A stretch of DNA of 37,513 bases from Thermoclostridium sp. (GTDB lineage: Bacteria; Bacillota; Clostridia; DSM-8532): NCBI GenBank assembly GCA_017995215.1, contig JAGOJH010000021.1:1-37513 (forward strand), written 5' to 3'. Position 1 is the first letter of the stretch; the number at the start of each line of letters is the position of its first letter. The translations under genes and the position numbers were made by a program. Positions 17,022 through 26,884 of the stretch are shown here, piece after piece. The notes beneath the pieces were generated by a model. It saw only the letters and a program-made list of their open reading frames with translations, was not told the origin of the DNA and searched no databases.

Positions 17022-18046
17022 ATGAAAGAGCAATATTTCAGACTCAGTTGTTTTACTCAGGACTGCTCGCTCTGGCCATTTGCGTCGCAGCGATCCTTCC
17101 TGGCTGCGGCGGAGCAGCCAGGAAAACGCCGGGAAACGAGCAACCCGGTATCGCACAGGTTAAGAAGGAAGCGGCAGATGATACTCTTGCTATCGGTCCT
17201 TATTGGCAGATTGAGGTAACGGACACAAAAAACTTTTCTTACGCTGTTCCGGTTGGCAATAACGGCACTATTGATATGACAGCCACGCTTTACTTTATTG
17301 CCTGGAAGCAAGGCGGCGAGGATATGTTCGGCCAATACGAGGGACGGGCGCTGGTTGCCGTGGATATGGATTTCAGCAAATTGGGAACCGGCCGCGAATC
17401 ATATGTGGGCGGCATAATGGGTGACAGTATCAGCGATAATATTACTTTTGAGATACAGCCCTTTGAACAGTCTGCCGTGAAGGTTGAAAATGAAAATGTG
17501 GATTTGGCACCCCTGGTTAATTTCACGGGGCAGTCTGAAATTCTTACGGACGCGTATTCGATCTCTCAGGCGGCGTATAAGGAGATGTATGACGGTAAGG
17601 TCATGTGGGAAGATAACAGAAGCTTAGGCGATGGGGAAAAATTTCCGTATGGCTTCACGCTGAAAGCCACTAAAGACACCGTTCTGATATCCGATAGAAC
17701 TCTCAATGCCGCCTACGGAGTGGGACCTTTTACGGGGACAATTGCATCGGCTGACACACAGAAAGACGCGCGCTCCTGGTTCCGAGATAAGGTAACAGCG
17801 CGCATGGAAGAACGCCTGTCCTTATCAGAACAGTCAGCCAGCCAACAAATGCCCCCTTCAGACTATCAGAACTCTACCGGTTTTGAATCACAAAACGGAT
17901 TTACCGTTGATTCGCAAGGTCGTGAAGGTATGGACACAAACGGCGACGGAAAACTTGAGATGTATTTTGACGAGGATGGAGAAGTGTGGACTGATTTTGA
18001 CGGTGATGGAAAGTATGAAAATATCGAAAGTAGTTATTCAGATTAA
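17022..18046 (+). CDS. Predicted lipoprotein with apparent N-terminal frameshift
   Basis: About 340 residues, not assigned to a known family. The main frame carries a lipoprotein signal: a hydrophobic stretch LLALAICVAAIL ending in lipobox LPGC, then a linker and a mostly beta-rich exported part. The end has aspartate-rich loops (MDTNGDGKLEM, DFDGDGKYENI) resembling calcium-binding repeats. The start conflicts with this frame: GGAGG sits 6 bases before ATG 17022, whose frame reads MKEQYFRLSCF, and only one extra T in the run at 17051-17054 would join it to YSGLLALA. The in-frame GTG 17015 touches the ribosome site and gives an acidic N-terminus, poor for a signal peptide. Either a sequencing slip, a mutation, or slippage at the T-run. 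Confidence 0.65.
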
Positions 18047-18085
18047 ATTTTTGGGTACTAACAGAAATTGCCGGTATTTAAATAG

Positions 18086-18148
18086 AAGGGGGCGTTCACC
18101 AGATGAGGGAAAATTTTATCTCACCAATGATGTCAGCCCTCTTTTTTT
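18086..18148 (+). terminator. Possible terminator after the lipoprotein gene
   Basis: AAGGGGGC (from 18086) can pair with GCCCTCTT (18136-18143), followed by a run of T to 18148. The loop is long, so it is only moderately convincing. Confidence 0.45.
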
Positions 18149-18289
18149 CCTATTTCTATCCCCTGTGGTGGGAATCCGACCGGCGCTTCGATAGAAAGAC
18201 CCGGCAAAACACGGAGACGTAAGACGTTCTTTTGACAATACCGACCGCCACGAGGGCATGGAGCCAAATTTGCAGCGCGAACAGTATTT

Positions 18290-20071
18290 CTACTCTGTAG
18301 GAACTGTTATTACGGCTTTAATTCTGCGAACTCCTGAAGATGAACTTTCTTCTTTAATTATTTTAAAAGATCCAAGTTCATGCGTATTCAAGGCATGTGG
18401 ACCTCCGCAAATTTCTTTTGAATAACCTTCAATAGAATAGATTTTTACTATTTCACCATACTTTTGGTCAAATACTCCTATCGCTCCTGATATTTTTGCT
18501 TCATCAACGGTCATTTCCTGACATAATACTGGGATACCTTTTAAAATTGCTTCATTTACTATTTGTGAAACCCTAAGAAGCTCATCATCAGTGAGTTTTC
18601 TGCCAAATGAGAAATCAAAACGAAGCCGTTCCGCAGTGATATTGCTTCCCCTTTGATAAACATCATCACCTAATACTTGCCTCAGGGCGGCATTCAACAA
18701 ATGTGTCGCTGTATGCAATCTCGTTGTCTGGTCGCTATGGTCTGCAAGGCCGCCTTTAAATTTACCGTCCGTACTGTTTCTGGATTTTTCCTGGTGTTCA
18801 AGATATTTTGTTTTAAAACTATCAATATCTACTGTGATTCCTTTTTCCTTGGCGAGTTCTTCTGTAAATTCAATCGGGAAACCAAAGGTATCATACAACT
18901 TAAAAGCCAGTTCCCCAGATAAACTTCCGCCATCGGAAGCATCAGTGAAAAACTGTTCCGCCTTTTTAATTCCTCTATCAAGAGTGGAGATAAAAGACAA
19001 GTATTCTTTTTCAACCTGCTCATGAATGAATTCCTTATTTGCATTAAGTTCAGGGTATACCGATGAATTATCCGAGATAACAGTTTCAACAATTTCATGC
19101 AATATATTATTCATTACACCTATTTTTTTGATGTACCGGATACTTCTTCTGATAAGCCGGCGGACAATATATCCTTGTTCTGTGTTTGATGGTGCAACCC
19201 TCTTCGGGTCACCGATAACAAATGTCGCAGCTCTCATATGGTCTACAATGACTCGCAAATATCTTATTGTATCTTTCGAACGTAAAACGCCGGTTAGTTT
19301 TTCGATTTTTGATATAATCGGCTCGAAAAGGTCAGTTTCGTAATTGCTTGAAACATTATTGCATATGGCTAAAATGCGTTCAAGGCTCATGCCGGTGTCT
19401 ACATTTTTCTGGCTTAGACCAGTGAAATTACCTTCGCTGTCTTTGTTATACTGCATGAATACATTGTTCCATATTTCAACGAAACGTCCGCAATCACAGA
19501 GGGGGCTGCAATTATTACTACAAGGCGCTTTCCCGGTATCAAAAAATATCTCTGTATCCGGTCCGCATGGTCCGGTTTTACCGGCTGGTCCCCACCAATT
19601 TTCTTTCATCCCGCCATAAAATATCTGGAAGTCATTTAAGCCGACCTTTTTCCAACATTCATAGGCTTCGGTATCCTTTGGAATACCTTTATATCCACCG
19701 AAAACAGTAACCGCAAGTTTACTTAATGGTAATCCCAGTACAGATGTCAGGAACTCGTAGCTCATCTCTATTGATTCCTGCTTAAAGTAATCCCCGAGCG
19801 ACCAATTTCCGAGCATTTCAAAACAGGTGTGATGAAACTCATCACCTACTTCGTCAATATCATCTGTGCGGAGGCATTTTTGAATACCAACAAGACGTTT
19901 CCCCTGTGGATGCCGTTCACCAAGCAAGTATGGTACTAACGGGTGCATTCCTGCTGTTGTGAATAAGACACTCGGGTCATTATCAGGAAGCAATGACGCC
20001 GATGGGATTTCCTTGTGACCTCTTTCCAAGAAATAATTTATGAAGGTTTTTCGCATTTCCTGAGCTTCCAT
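18290..20071 (-). CDS. alaS: Short alanyl-tRNA synthetase lacking the C-Ala domain
   Basis: A 593-residue class II aminoacyl-tRNA synthetase charging tRNA-Ala. Catalytic core: [43 protein letters not shown] with [37 protein letters not shown], and [10 protein letters not shown]. Editing domain: HTATH plus CGGPH supply the zinc/editing site that hydrolyses Ser- and Gly-tRNA. Full bacterial AlaRS has about 870-880 residues; the C-terminal oligomerisation (C-Ala) domain is entirely missing and the protein ends cleanly after the editing domain. Such short forms occur as second AlaRS genes in clostridia. AAGGAG lies 6 bases before the ATG. Expression is governed by the T-box leader immediately upstream. 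Confidence 0.9.
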   Translation of the reverse strand: MEAQEMRKTFINYFLERGHKEIPSASLLPDNDPSVLFTTAGMHPLVPYLLGERHPQGKRLVGIQKCLRTDDIDEVGDEFHHTCFEMLGNWSLGDYFKQESIEMSYEFLTSVLGLPLSKLAVTVFGGYKGIPKDTEAYECWKKVGLNDFQIFYGGMKENWWGPAGKTGPCGPDTEIFFDTGKAPCSNNCSPLCDCGRFVEIWNNVFMQYNKDSEGNFTGLSQKNVDTGMSLERILAICNNVSSNYETDLFEPIISKIEKLTGVLRSKDTIRYLRVIVDHMRAATFVIGDPKRVAPSNTEQGYIVRRLIRRSIRYIKKIGVMNNILHEIVETVISDNSSVYPELNANKEFIHEQVEKEYLSFISTLDRGIKKAEQFFTDASDGGSLSGELAFKLYDTFGFPIEFTEELAKEKGITVDIDSFKTKYLEHQEKSRNSTDGKFKGGLADHSDQTTRLHTATHLLNAALRQVLGDDVYQRGSNITAERLRFDFSFGRKLTDDELLRVSQIVNEAILKGIPVLCQEMTVDEAKISGAIGVFDQKYGEIVKIYSIEGYSKEICGGPHALNTHELGSFKIIKEESSSSGVRRIKAVITVPTE

Positions 20072-20089
20072 GTCAATCTCCTTTCAAAA

Positions 20090-20357
20090 TAAAACGCCCT
20101 AAGTCAAAAACTTGACTTAGGGCGAACATTACTGTCCGTGTTACCACCTAAATTCGGAGGAAACCTCCGCTCTTTGCCAACACAGGTAAAACCAATGTTG
20201 TATTCCCTTTATACGGCGGAACAAGATTTCCGTTGAAACCTACTTGCGATTAAAAATCCGTTCGATTCACAGCTCCGAGAGGGCTTCTAACTTGCTCTTG
20301 TAAAGATTTGCACCAACCATCTTCTCTCTGCAACAATAACAAACCATACTATTTCTC
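20090..20357 (-). ncRNA. T-box riboswitch (alanine) upstream of alaS
   Basis: On the minus strand the leader has stem I elements (AGAGAGAAGATGGTTGGTGC, the AG bulge/GGTTGGTG loop), a specifier loop with GAGCT whose GCT (20271-20273) is an Ala codon, the T-box core TAGGTGGTAACACGG (20136-20150), and a terminator hairpin CGCCCTAAGTCAA / TTGACTTAGGGCG followed by TTTT. Uncharged tRNA-Ala would stabilise the antiterminator and switch alaS on. Confidence 0.9.
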
Positions 20358-20385
20358 ATCATAGCCTTTATATTCAATTTTTCAA
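20358..20385 (-). promoter_or_regulatory. Promoter of the T-box/alaS transcript
   Basis: Read leftward: TTGAAA (20380-20385), 16 bp, TATGAT (20358-20363). Confidence 0.65.
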
Positions 20386-20448
20386 AGTATAGCACATTCA
20401 TTCATGAAATGCAATCAAGTGAAGACTGATGATTATTCCTCCTACATA

Positions 20449-23145
20449 TCAAATCAACCCTTTGATCTCAGATATCAGGCTCGAGCATTTCTCTCCATTA
20501 CCTGTCAGAGCCTCGCTTTCCAGTTCCACGGCAAGGTTGTACAGAGAGTCGATCCTGAGGTTTCCCGACACTCCCTTCAACTGATGAGCCGCAGCGGCAA
20601 GTTTTTCATAGTCCCGTTCGGACAAGACAAGCTCGAGATTGGATATCAGGTCTGGCAGTTGGTCAATGAAGCGGGTAAAGATCGGTTCCGCTTCCTCTCT
20701 GCTTAGGCCCATGATTTTTATGAACTCCCCGATATATTGATCCAGCAGACTAATTTTACAATTACCATCAGAATGTTCATCCCGCAGGGGATTTGTATTA
20801 TCCGTACTGCCGGATTCGAATTGCCGCTTTTCGCTGGCTGAACTACGCTCTGCGCTGCACTCTTCTATTTTCTTTAAAACAAGATTCAAATTCAGCGGTT
20901 TGGTCAAGTAGTCATCCATACCGGCATCAATGCATTTCTTTCTGTCTCCCTCCATTGCATTTGCCGTCATTGCAACGATCATCGTATGACGTTTCCCGGC
21001 CTCGATTTCCCGAATCCTTCTGGTACTCTCATATCCGTCCATTACAGGCATCTGACAGTCCATGAAAATGATATCATACTCCTTTTCCTTTACGGCCCTG
21101 ACTGCTTCCGCGCCATCCGCTGCTGTATCACAGGTCAGGTTGTTGTGTCTGAGCACAGTAATGACAATACTCCGATTCATCTCGTTGTCTTCCACCAGCA
21201 GAATCCTTGCATTCATTGAATTTTTCGTATTCTGGCTAAGCTTGGCAGCATCCCGGTTGTTTTCTATTTCAGCCAGCTTCTTCAAGATACCCGCCTCTCC
21301 ATCGGATATTTCGAGACATATGGAGAAACGGAAGATCGTCCCTTTATTTGGAGCACTCTCCACCGAGATATCGCCTCCCATGAGTCGTACAAGCTCACTG
21401 CTGATGGCGAGTCCCAACCCGGTACCTCCGAATTTCCTGGTTGTAGAACTGTCCGCCGGGGTGAATGGTTTGAACAGCCTTTTTAAAGCCTGCTCTTCGA
21501 TTCCGATACCGGTATCACTTACTTCGAAATCGATAAAGGAACTATTTCCCGGCCCCTTCCTGCTACCGACCTTTACTTTAACCTCACCTTTTTCTGTAAA
21601 TTTTACCGCATTGCTTACAAGGTTGTGTATTACCTGTTTTAATCGCGTCGGATCTCCTATCACTGCCTCCGGAACATGTTCATCAATCTCGGTATGAAGC
21701 TTGAGGTCCTTTTCTCCGGCTTTGAGCGCATGGAGGGAAACCGTATCAACAATTGCATTTCTGAGCAGGAAAGGTGTTTTTTCAATACTCAGCTTGCCTG
21801 CTTCAATTTTCGAAAAGTCGAGGATGTCATTGATCAGATACAGCAGCATTTTCGAAGCTGTTTTCGCATCCGACAGGTACTCGCTTTGATCCTGGTTCAG
21901 GCCCGTCGCGTTAAGCAGGTCAAGATAGCCCATAATCCCATTCATGGGAGTGCGGATTTCGTGGGACATGGTGGCAAGAAACTGAGATTTCATGTTATTT
22001 GCAATTTCCGCCTGCTCCTTGGCTTTCATGATTTCCTCCGCTGCTTTCTTCTGTTCGGTCATATCCGTCATTACGGTCAGAAACGATTTTTCCGCCTGAT
22101 TATCAATGACCTCACCGGAAAAGAGTCCTATCATGATATCTCCGTTCTTCTTCCTCACTTCCAGTTCTATATTTTGGATTCTGCCATCTTTTTGAAGCTG
22201 TTTGGCAGCGAGGAGCTGTTTCTCATTTTCCACAAAAAGATTGAGTTCGGTGCTTGTCTTCCCGATAATCTCCTCTCTTGCATAGCCGAGCTTGGACAAA
22301 AAAGCATCATTTACTTCGACGAATATATTGTCTGCGGCATTTGAAACAGCCATAAGGGCGGGGTTATTGTCAAACAGCTTGTGGAATTTGTCAAGTGCGG
22401 CCTGCTGAGCCGAGAGGTCTTTCGAAATACCGAAGATGCACTCATCTCCATCCCATGTCCCAAACCAGACACGTGTCTCGACGGGCAGGTATCCGCCGTC
22501 TTTTTTCTGAAGTGGAAGAGGACAGTAATCCCTTATCCCTGCAAACATTTCTGAAAAGATTTTTTCTGCTTCCGCTCGTTTTCCCTCAGGATGTACATCC
22601 AGCACATGCATCTGCGAAAGCTCCTCCAGCTCGTATCCGAGCTTACGCGTAACTGCCCCGTTACAGAAAAAGATTCTGCCGGATTTATTTGCAATGAAGA
22701 TCATATCATCGATCGTCTCGAAAAATGTCCTGAAATTACGTTCACTGCTCTTCCATGCATTTTCCAGGCGTCTGCGCTCACTAATATCTCGCGCAGCTGC
22801 ATAAATAAGGCCATCGATGGGACGGGAGCGCCATTCGATGTATCGGTAGGTTCCATCACTGGAACGGTAGCGATTCACAAAATTGAGGATTTCTTCGTTA
22901 CTCGAAAGCTTTGACATTGCTGCAAGAGTCTCCGGCATATCGTCCGGATGTACAAAATCAAGGAATTTCCTATGCTCGAGCTCCTGTTTCGAATAGCCCA
23001 GAATATTCTCCCATTCCTTGTTGACTTTAATAAAATTTCCATCCGGGTCGGCAATGCAAAGCAAATCCAGATGGACATCAAAAAAGTTTTCCAACTGATG
23101 CAAATGTTCCTTCCCGGCATCCGAATAATGAAACAAGTTCTCCAT
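20449..23145 (-). CDS. Hybrid sensor histidine kinase (PAS3-HisKA-HATPase-REC-HPt)
   Basis: An 898-residue predicted cytosolic phosphorelay protein with no clear membrane span. Three PAS domains cover about 14-125 (FLDFVHPDD), 130-245 and 250-370. Then HisKA with the phosphorylated His395 in FLATMSHEIRTPMNGIMGY, a HATPase_c domain with N-box NLVSNAVKFTEKG and G-boxes DTGIGIEE and GGTGLGLAIS, a receiver with Asp696 in FMDCQMPVMDG, and a C-terminal HPt with His854 in AAAHQLKGVSGNL. All relay residues are present, so phosphate can pass H-D-H to an external regulator, which is not encoded nearby. I place the start at ATG 23143-23145, 7 bases after AGGAGG; the upstream in-frame ATG 23166 lies before that site. 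A TATAAT at 23296-23301 (minus) may be its -10. Confidence 0.92.
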   Translation of the reverse strand: MENLFHYSDAGKEHLHQLENFFDVHLDLLCIADPDGNFIKVNKEWENILGYSKQELEHRKFLDFVHPDDMPETLAAMSKLSSNEEILNFVNRYRSSDGTYRYIEWRSRPIDGLIYAAARDISERRRLENAWKSSERNFRTFFETIDDMIFIANKSGRIFFCNGAVTRKLGYELEELSQMHVLDVHPEGKRAEAEKIFSEMFAGIRDYCPLPLQKKDGGYLPVETRVWFGTWDGDECIFGISKDLSAQQAALDKFHKLFDNNPALMAVSNAADNIFVEVNDAFLSKLGYAREEIIGKTSTELNLFVENEKQLLAAKQLQKDGRIQNIELEVRKKNGDIMIGLFSGEVIDNQAEKSFLTVMTDMTEQKKAAEEIMKAKEQAEIANNMKSQFLATMSHEIRTPMNGIMGYLDLLNATGLNQDQSEYLSDAKTASKMLLYLINDILDFSKIEAGKLSIEKTPFLLRNAIVDTVSLHALKAGEKDLKLHTEIDEHVPEAVIGDPTRLKQVIHNLVSNAVKFTEKGEVKVKVGSRKGPGNSSFIDFEVSDTGIGIEEQALKRLFKPFTPADSSTTRKFGGTGLGLAISSELVRLMGGDISVESAPNKGTIFRFSICLEISDGEAGILKKLAEIENNRDAAKLSQNTKNSMNARILLVEDNEMNRSIVITVLRHNNLTCDTAADGAEAVRAVKEKEYDIIFMDCQMPVMDGYESTRRIREIEAGKRHTMIVAMTANAMEGDRKKCIDAGMDDYLTKPLNLNLVLKKIEECSAERSSASEKRQFESGSTDNTNPLRDEHSDGNCKISLLDQYIGEFIKIMGLSREEAEPIFTRFIDQLPDLISNLELVLSERDYEKLAAAAHQLKGVSGNLRIDSLYNLAVELESEALTGNGEKCSSLISEIKGLI

Positions 23146-23342
23146 GGCATACCCTCCTGCTTGCATCCAATTTCCCGAAAATTGTTTATATGCCCCTTCT
23201 CAGAGTATTTCCATACGGCAGGTATCAAACAAACCTTTCTTATCAATTCCCCAGAAATCCGCAATTTGAAACAGTTCGTCACATACGTTTACTCTATTAT
23301 AGGAGGTTTCAAGGATATATCAGAAGGGAGGTTTCAAAGAGA

Positions 23343-24122
23343 TTATGAAACCTTTTCCATCAGATATCTGTACTTATGAGTCAGTTGACTGATTATCGCT
23401 AATGATTTGAAATTCAAGGTCAAAGAGCCATCAGTACCGACTACAATTGCCTCAATATCTTTCAGCAATTCTTTACGGGTATACTTACTTGCGATACTTC
23501 CATTGTTAGCCTCTTCCTGCAACTTATCATTCTCTTCTTCAAAGACCTTGATTATCTCGTCAACTTCTTTCATCTCTCTGAATATGTCTTCATTGGTCTT
23601 CGATAACATATCAATCTTTTCCTGAAGTTCCTGAGCAAAGTCTTCTAAAGGCTTGAGTCTGCTATCAAGTTGTGCCTTTGTAAAGCTGTCAGATAGATAT
23701 AAGTCAAGGAGTTTGTCCTTTTTAAGATTGGTGTCTCTTAATTGATGTTGAGCCTCTTGAATCTCAATCTCATTATCTCGGTCAATCCTGCTTTCAAGTA
23801 ATGATTTGATTTTCTTGAGTTCGATTAGACCCCTTTTGACACGATTCCATCTACTAAATGTATAACTGATACTTGTCAAAATGCCGTCTAAGTCTTCTTG
23901 TCTTACAGTTGGGTTATCACATTTTGGGATTCCATTTTCCTCGTCATATCGGTATTTACTCCGACAGGCGAAGTATCTGGTAATCTTTGTTTTAGTATGA
24001 CTCGTACCGCATGATTGATAACTGACCCCACATTTCCCGCAGATAACTATTCCTGCATAATCGGTCTTCCCTAAATATCTGCCTTTGTTCTGCTGATGAG
24101 ATATATTGCTCTCTCGTATCAC
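23343..24122 (-). pseudogene. C-terminal stump of a large serine recombinase
   Basis: About 260 residues. The N-terminus has the recombinase zinc beta-ribbon (YAGIVICGKCGVSYQSCG, then FACRSKYR and PKCDNP, four cysteines), followed by a long coiled coil (about 110-220, rich in K/E/L) and the C-terminal end. The serine resolvase domain with its nucleophile and the recombinase DNA-binding domain, about 300 residues, are missing. The frame is closed by a stop just upstream of GTG 24122. It cannot catalyse recombination. It suggests this region arrived on an integrative element that has since decayed. Confidence 0.8.
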
Positions 24123-24202
24123 AGTCGCTTGACTGTCTGAAAAACATCAATAGAGAATCATGCGAAGTCTTTGCTAATAAGCCTATTGCATACTTTAGTA
24201 AT

Positions 24203-24256
24203 AAAAAAGAGTGTCCTCACTTTGAAAAGAGATAATCTGAGGACGGCTCTTTTTTT
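24203..24256. terminator. Terminator of the nuclease operon
   Basis: AAAAAAGAG and GTCCTCA pair with TGAGGAC and CTCTTTTTT around an 18-base loop; an A-run and T-run on the two sides make it bidirectional. It separates the restriction-like operon from the recombinase stump. Confidence 0.85.
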
Positions 24257-24308
24257 ATGCCTATGAAAGTGAACAAATAGGTAAAAGTTTACTTTCAAGA
24301 GGTGACTT

Positions 24309-25484
24309 CTATTTATTTCCTTTTGCTCTATTATGAGTTTTACAAAGCATTTGACAGTTCTTTATATTCGTTGAACCACCTTTAGACCATGCTGTAACGT
24401 GGTCTGCATCCATTTCAGAGAATTTCCAAATTCGTTTTGAGTTATTATCGGTACCCAGAGCACATAATGGACAATTTGATTTGTCTGTGGATTTAGCATC
24501 ATTTGTCTGTTTTGAATATACTGCCTTTTTCGTTGATTCTTCAAAAATACGAATTTCCAGAAGCTTAGGATCAACGCAACCACCCAAAATATATTCAAAT
24601 ACGCCTTTTCGATTCTTGACAGCATCATCAGCATATAATTCATGAACTTTAGCAGAAACTATCGCTGGATCATAAGGTGTTTTACTATAGGTTTCATATA
24701 GTCTGCCCCATTCAAGACCCCTCATTTCGTTTTCTACATCAGTAAATACACCAGAAACCCAGTCAATGACGCTCGTAAAATAAGTTTTCAATTCTTCAAT
24801 ATTATTATCATTACGGTGCTTGCTCATATAGGTATCAACAATCTCATTATCAGTGCTTTTTGATACCCATTCCAATGCAACTCTTAAATAATCTTGACGG
24901 CTTACATTTCCTTTTATGTAGGCACTCCATTTTTGAATATTTGTATTCCTGCTATTACTGAACTCTTCTTTTGCTTTTGTCACAAAAGGTCCAGAATAAA
25001 CGGAATTAGATATCTCTTGATGATTAAGTGGAATCCCAACTATATTAATTGTCTTGAACCATTGCTTGATTTCGTCTTCTTCACCCTCGCAAATATAAAT
25101 AGTTAAAGGTGTTACGTTAATTCTCTTCATGATTTCATCAGGCATGGCAGAATAATAATGAGGTAACCCATTCTTATCAATCAAGGGAAATTTGCCTGTT
25201 AAAAATCGTCCTAAACTTGTTACTCGTTGCTGACCGTCAAGCAACTCATATTTATCAGGAGCAACTTTATTGAAGTAAATCAATCCCAGAGGATAGCCAT
25301 TCAATACAGACTTTATAACCGCCTCTTCCATCTTTTGTTCCGCATAAAGATAATTCCGCTGATACTCAGGTTGAATTACAAGTTTACCAGATAAACCAAA
25401 GAGACCTTTTCCCTCTAATTCATTATAAACAAAACCTTTACATATCTGTTCTACAGTAATATCTGTAATCAGTGTTGTTATCAT
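24309..25484 (-). CDS. DUF262 - HNH nuclease
   Basis: A 391-residue two-domain protein. The N-terminal DUF262 (ParB/Srx-like, GmrS/SspE-related) domain shows IQPEYQRNYLY, then LNGYPLGLIYFNKV and YELLDGQQRVTSLGRFL, with the signature DGQQR at 83-87. A helical middle follows. The C-terminus is an HNH nuclease: CPLC (338-341), DADHVTAWSKGGSTN (His362), NCQMLC (Asn376, Cys377, Cys381) and HNRAKGN; the two CxxC-type pairs probably hold zinc. In GmrSD and SspE this fold senses DNA modification and uses nucleotides to drive a nuclease. Here it overlaps the methylase gene by 4 bases (ATGA), so translation is coupled. Likely the cutting part of a restriction or modification-dependent system; the target site is unknown. 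Confidence 0.88.
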   Translation of the reverse strand: MITTLITDITVEQICKGFVYNELEGKGLFGLSGKLVIQPEYQRNYLYAEQKMEEAVIKSVLNGYPLGLIYFNKVAPDKYELLDGQQRVTSLGRFLTGKFPLIDKNGLPHYYSAMPDEIMKRINVTPLTIYICEGEEDEIKQWFKTINIVGIPLNHQEISNSVYSGPFVTKAKEEFSNSRNTNIQKWSAYIKGNVSRQDYLRVALEWVSKSTDNEIVDTYMSKHRNDNNIEELKTYFTSVIDWVSGVFTDVENEMRGLEWGRLYETYSKTPYDPAIVSAKVHELYADDAVKNRKGVFEYILGGCVDPKLLEIRIFEESTKKAVYSKQTNDAKSTDKSNCPLCALGTDNNSKRIWKFSEMDADHVTAWSKGGSTNIKNCQMLCKTHNRAKGNK

Positions 25485-26575
25485 GCTTTGATCCTCCTTA
25501 TTACAATTCGTGCATATTTTGGCTTTCCATTAATTGAGCCATCTTTATCTTTAATAAGACCATGCTTTTTTGTTGGCACGTTATCATTTGTACGAATAGT
25601 ATTTGCATCAATTATTTCGAATTGGTCAGGATTGTATTTATCTAAAAATGTAATTGGGACCCCCATATAACCATCATAATCTAAAGGTATTGCATCAGTA
25701 AACGGAATATTTATTGCATCATAATTGTCAAATTTTTCATATCCAATTTCTCTAACTTCCTTATGTTTGCTAAATTTAATATTGTCTGACATAGTCATTA
25801 ATTTCAACTCCTGGTGACGACGTCCGTGGTCTATATTAGTCAGCCATAAGCAATTATTCGTAGCAACAATTCTTTTTCCATCCTCAATCCTTGCTTCAGT
25901 TCCATATAAAGGGTAGCCGTCAGGTACAATAAAACCAGATATCCAACGCCCCATGCCATTACCGAGCCATATTTTATTATCACGGATTAATGGAAAAACC
26001 TCTTTGTAGGTAATACAGTTAATATTTCCGATAATTAGAAATTGTTTATTCGCCTCAATAATCCACTCTAAGAATTCTCTAAATAGACTAAATGGAGGGT
26101 TGGTTATAATAATATCTGCTTCATCTCTCAGTGCTTTTACTTCATCACTTCTAAAATCTCCATCTCCCTCAAGGTATGACCACTCTAAATCTTCGATATC
26201 AATTTTCCCAGATTTATTTGTATCCCGCTTAAGGATGAATATTTTTCCATTCGAATCTGTTTTAGTATCATCATAATTGGGACTATTTTGTTCAAAGAAT
26301 GAAATTTGCTTATATGTTACTTCTTTGCTATTTGTGGCATAGCTCGTTGAAATCAGTTTTTTCAAACCAAATGTTTCAAAATTCTGCGCAAAAAATCTCG
26401 TAAAATTACTCCATTCTGGGTCATCACATGGCAGTAATATAGTTTTTCCTCGAAAGGCATCTTGATTATACTCAAGATAAGCATTTACTTCTTTCTGTAT
26501 ATCTGAATATTGTGTGTAAAACTCATCATTTTTTGCACCTTTTGCAGATGTCATACCCGTATTTTCTCTTGCCAC
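25481..26575 (-). CDS. EcoRI-family adenine-specific DNA methyltransferase
   Basis: A 364-residue N6-adenine methylase. The N-terminus SAKGAKNDEFYTQYSDIQKE is typical of the EcoRI methylase family. ILLPCDDPEWSNFTRFF carries the SAM-binding region, and motif IV is NPPF at 159-162 after DEADIIITN. Later GNINCITYKEVFPLI and WLGNGMGRWISGF match the same family. Length is close to M.EcoRI. By family it should methylate adenine in a short site, possibly GAATTC-like, but specificity cannot be read from sequence. The start is GTG (26573-26575) with AAGGAGG 9 bases upstream, inside the end of the regulator gene. The next gene is the DUF262-HNH nuclease, not a PD-(D/E)XK enzyme as in EcoRI. Confidence 0.9.
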   Translation of the reverse strand: MARENTGMTSAKGAKNDEFYTQYSDIQKEVNAYLEYNQDAFRGKTILLPCDDPEWSNFTRFFAQNFETFGLKKLISTSYATNSKEVTYKQISFFEQNSPNYDDTKTDSNGKIFILKRDTNKSGKIDIEDLEWSYLEGDGDFRSDEVKALRDEADIIITNPPFSLFREFLEWIIEANKQFLIIGNINCITYKEVFPLIRDNKIWLGNGMGRWISGFIVPDGYPLYGTEARIEDGKRIVATNNCLWLTNIDHGRRHQELKLMTMSDNIKFSKHKEVREIGYEKFDNYDAINIPFTDAIPLDYDGYMGVPITFLDKYNPDQFEIIDANTIRTNDNVPTKKHGLIKDKDGSINGKPKYARIVIRRIKA

Positions 26576-26577
26576 GA

Positions 26578-26799
26578 TTAATTGCCTCCTTGCTCTGTAT
26601 CTTTTGTCATTTCTATTATATCTGAAATATCACAATCCAAGGCGGTACAGATTTTAGCCAATGTTTCCATTGAAACAGGATCATTCTTGCCTAATTTCGC
26701 AATTACATTTGTGCTGACTCCTGCAAGTGTCCTAAGCTCGGTTTTCTTGATACCTCTATCAATCAATAATTTCCATAGCTTGTTATAGCTTATAGCCAC
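26578..26799 (-). CDS. XRE-type HTH regulator of the methylase-nuclease operon
   Basis: A 73-residue Cro/CI-type regulator: ISYNKLWKLLIDRGIKKTEL, RTLAGVSTNVIAKLGKNDPV, then METLAKICTALDCDISDIIE. It is almost only the HTH domain. I choose GTG 26797-26799 because GGGAGG lies 8 bases upstream and the promoter's -10 box is at 26840-26845; the longer frame back to 26868 would start inside the -35 box. As first gene of the operon it probably acts like a controller (C) protein, timing methylase before nuclease, but DNA-binding sites could not be identified for certain. Confidence 0.85.
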   Translation of the reverse strand: MAISYNKLWKLLIDRGIKKTELRTLAGVSTNVIAKLGKNDPVSMETLAKICTALDCDISDIIEMTKDTEQGGN

Positions 26800-26839
26800 T
26801 TTAATAACCTCCCTCGCCTTGACATATCTAACCAGTTTC

Positions 26840-26868
26840 ATAGTACCACAGCGAAAATGTTTTATCAA
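26840..26868 (-). promoter_or_regulatory. Promoter of the HTH-methylase-nuclease operon
   Basis: Read leftward: TTGATA (26863-26868), 17 bp ending TGG (extended -10), TACTAT (26840-26845). The leader is about 34 nt. Confidence 0.75.
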
Positions 26869-26884
26869 GAAAAGATTGATATAG

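Noticed and set aside
18103-18222. 39-codon plus-strand frame after the lipoprotein gene
   Set aside because: It overlaps the likely terminator, has a poorly spaced ribosome site and matches nothing I recognise.
21062-22344. Plus-strand frames of 211 and 222 codons inside the hybrid kinase gene
   Set aside because: They lie wholly opposite clear HATPase/PAS coding sequence and have no ribosome site.
23280-23340. Two copies of GGAGGTTTCAA as a regulatory repeat
   Set aside because: Only two short copies next to the recombinase stump; cannot be told from chance.
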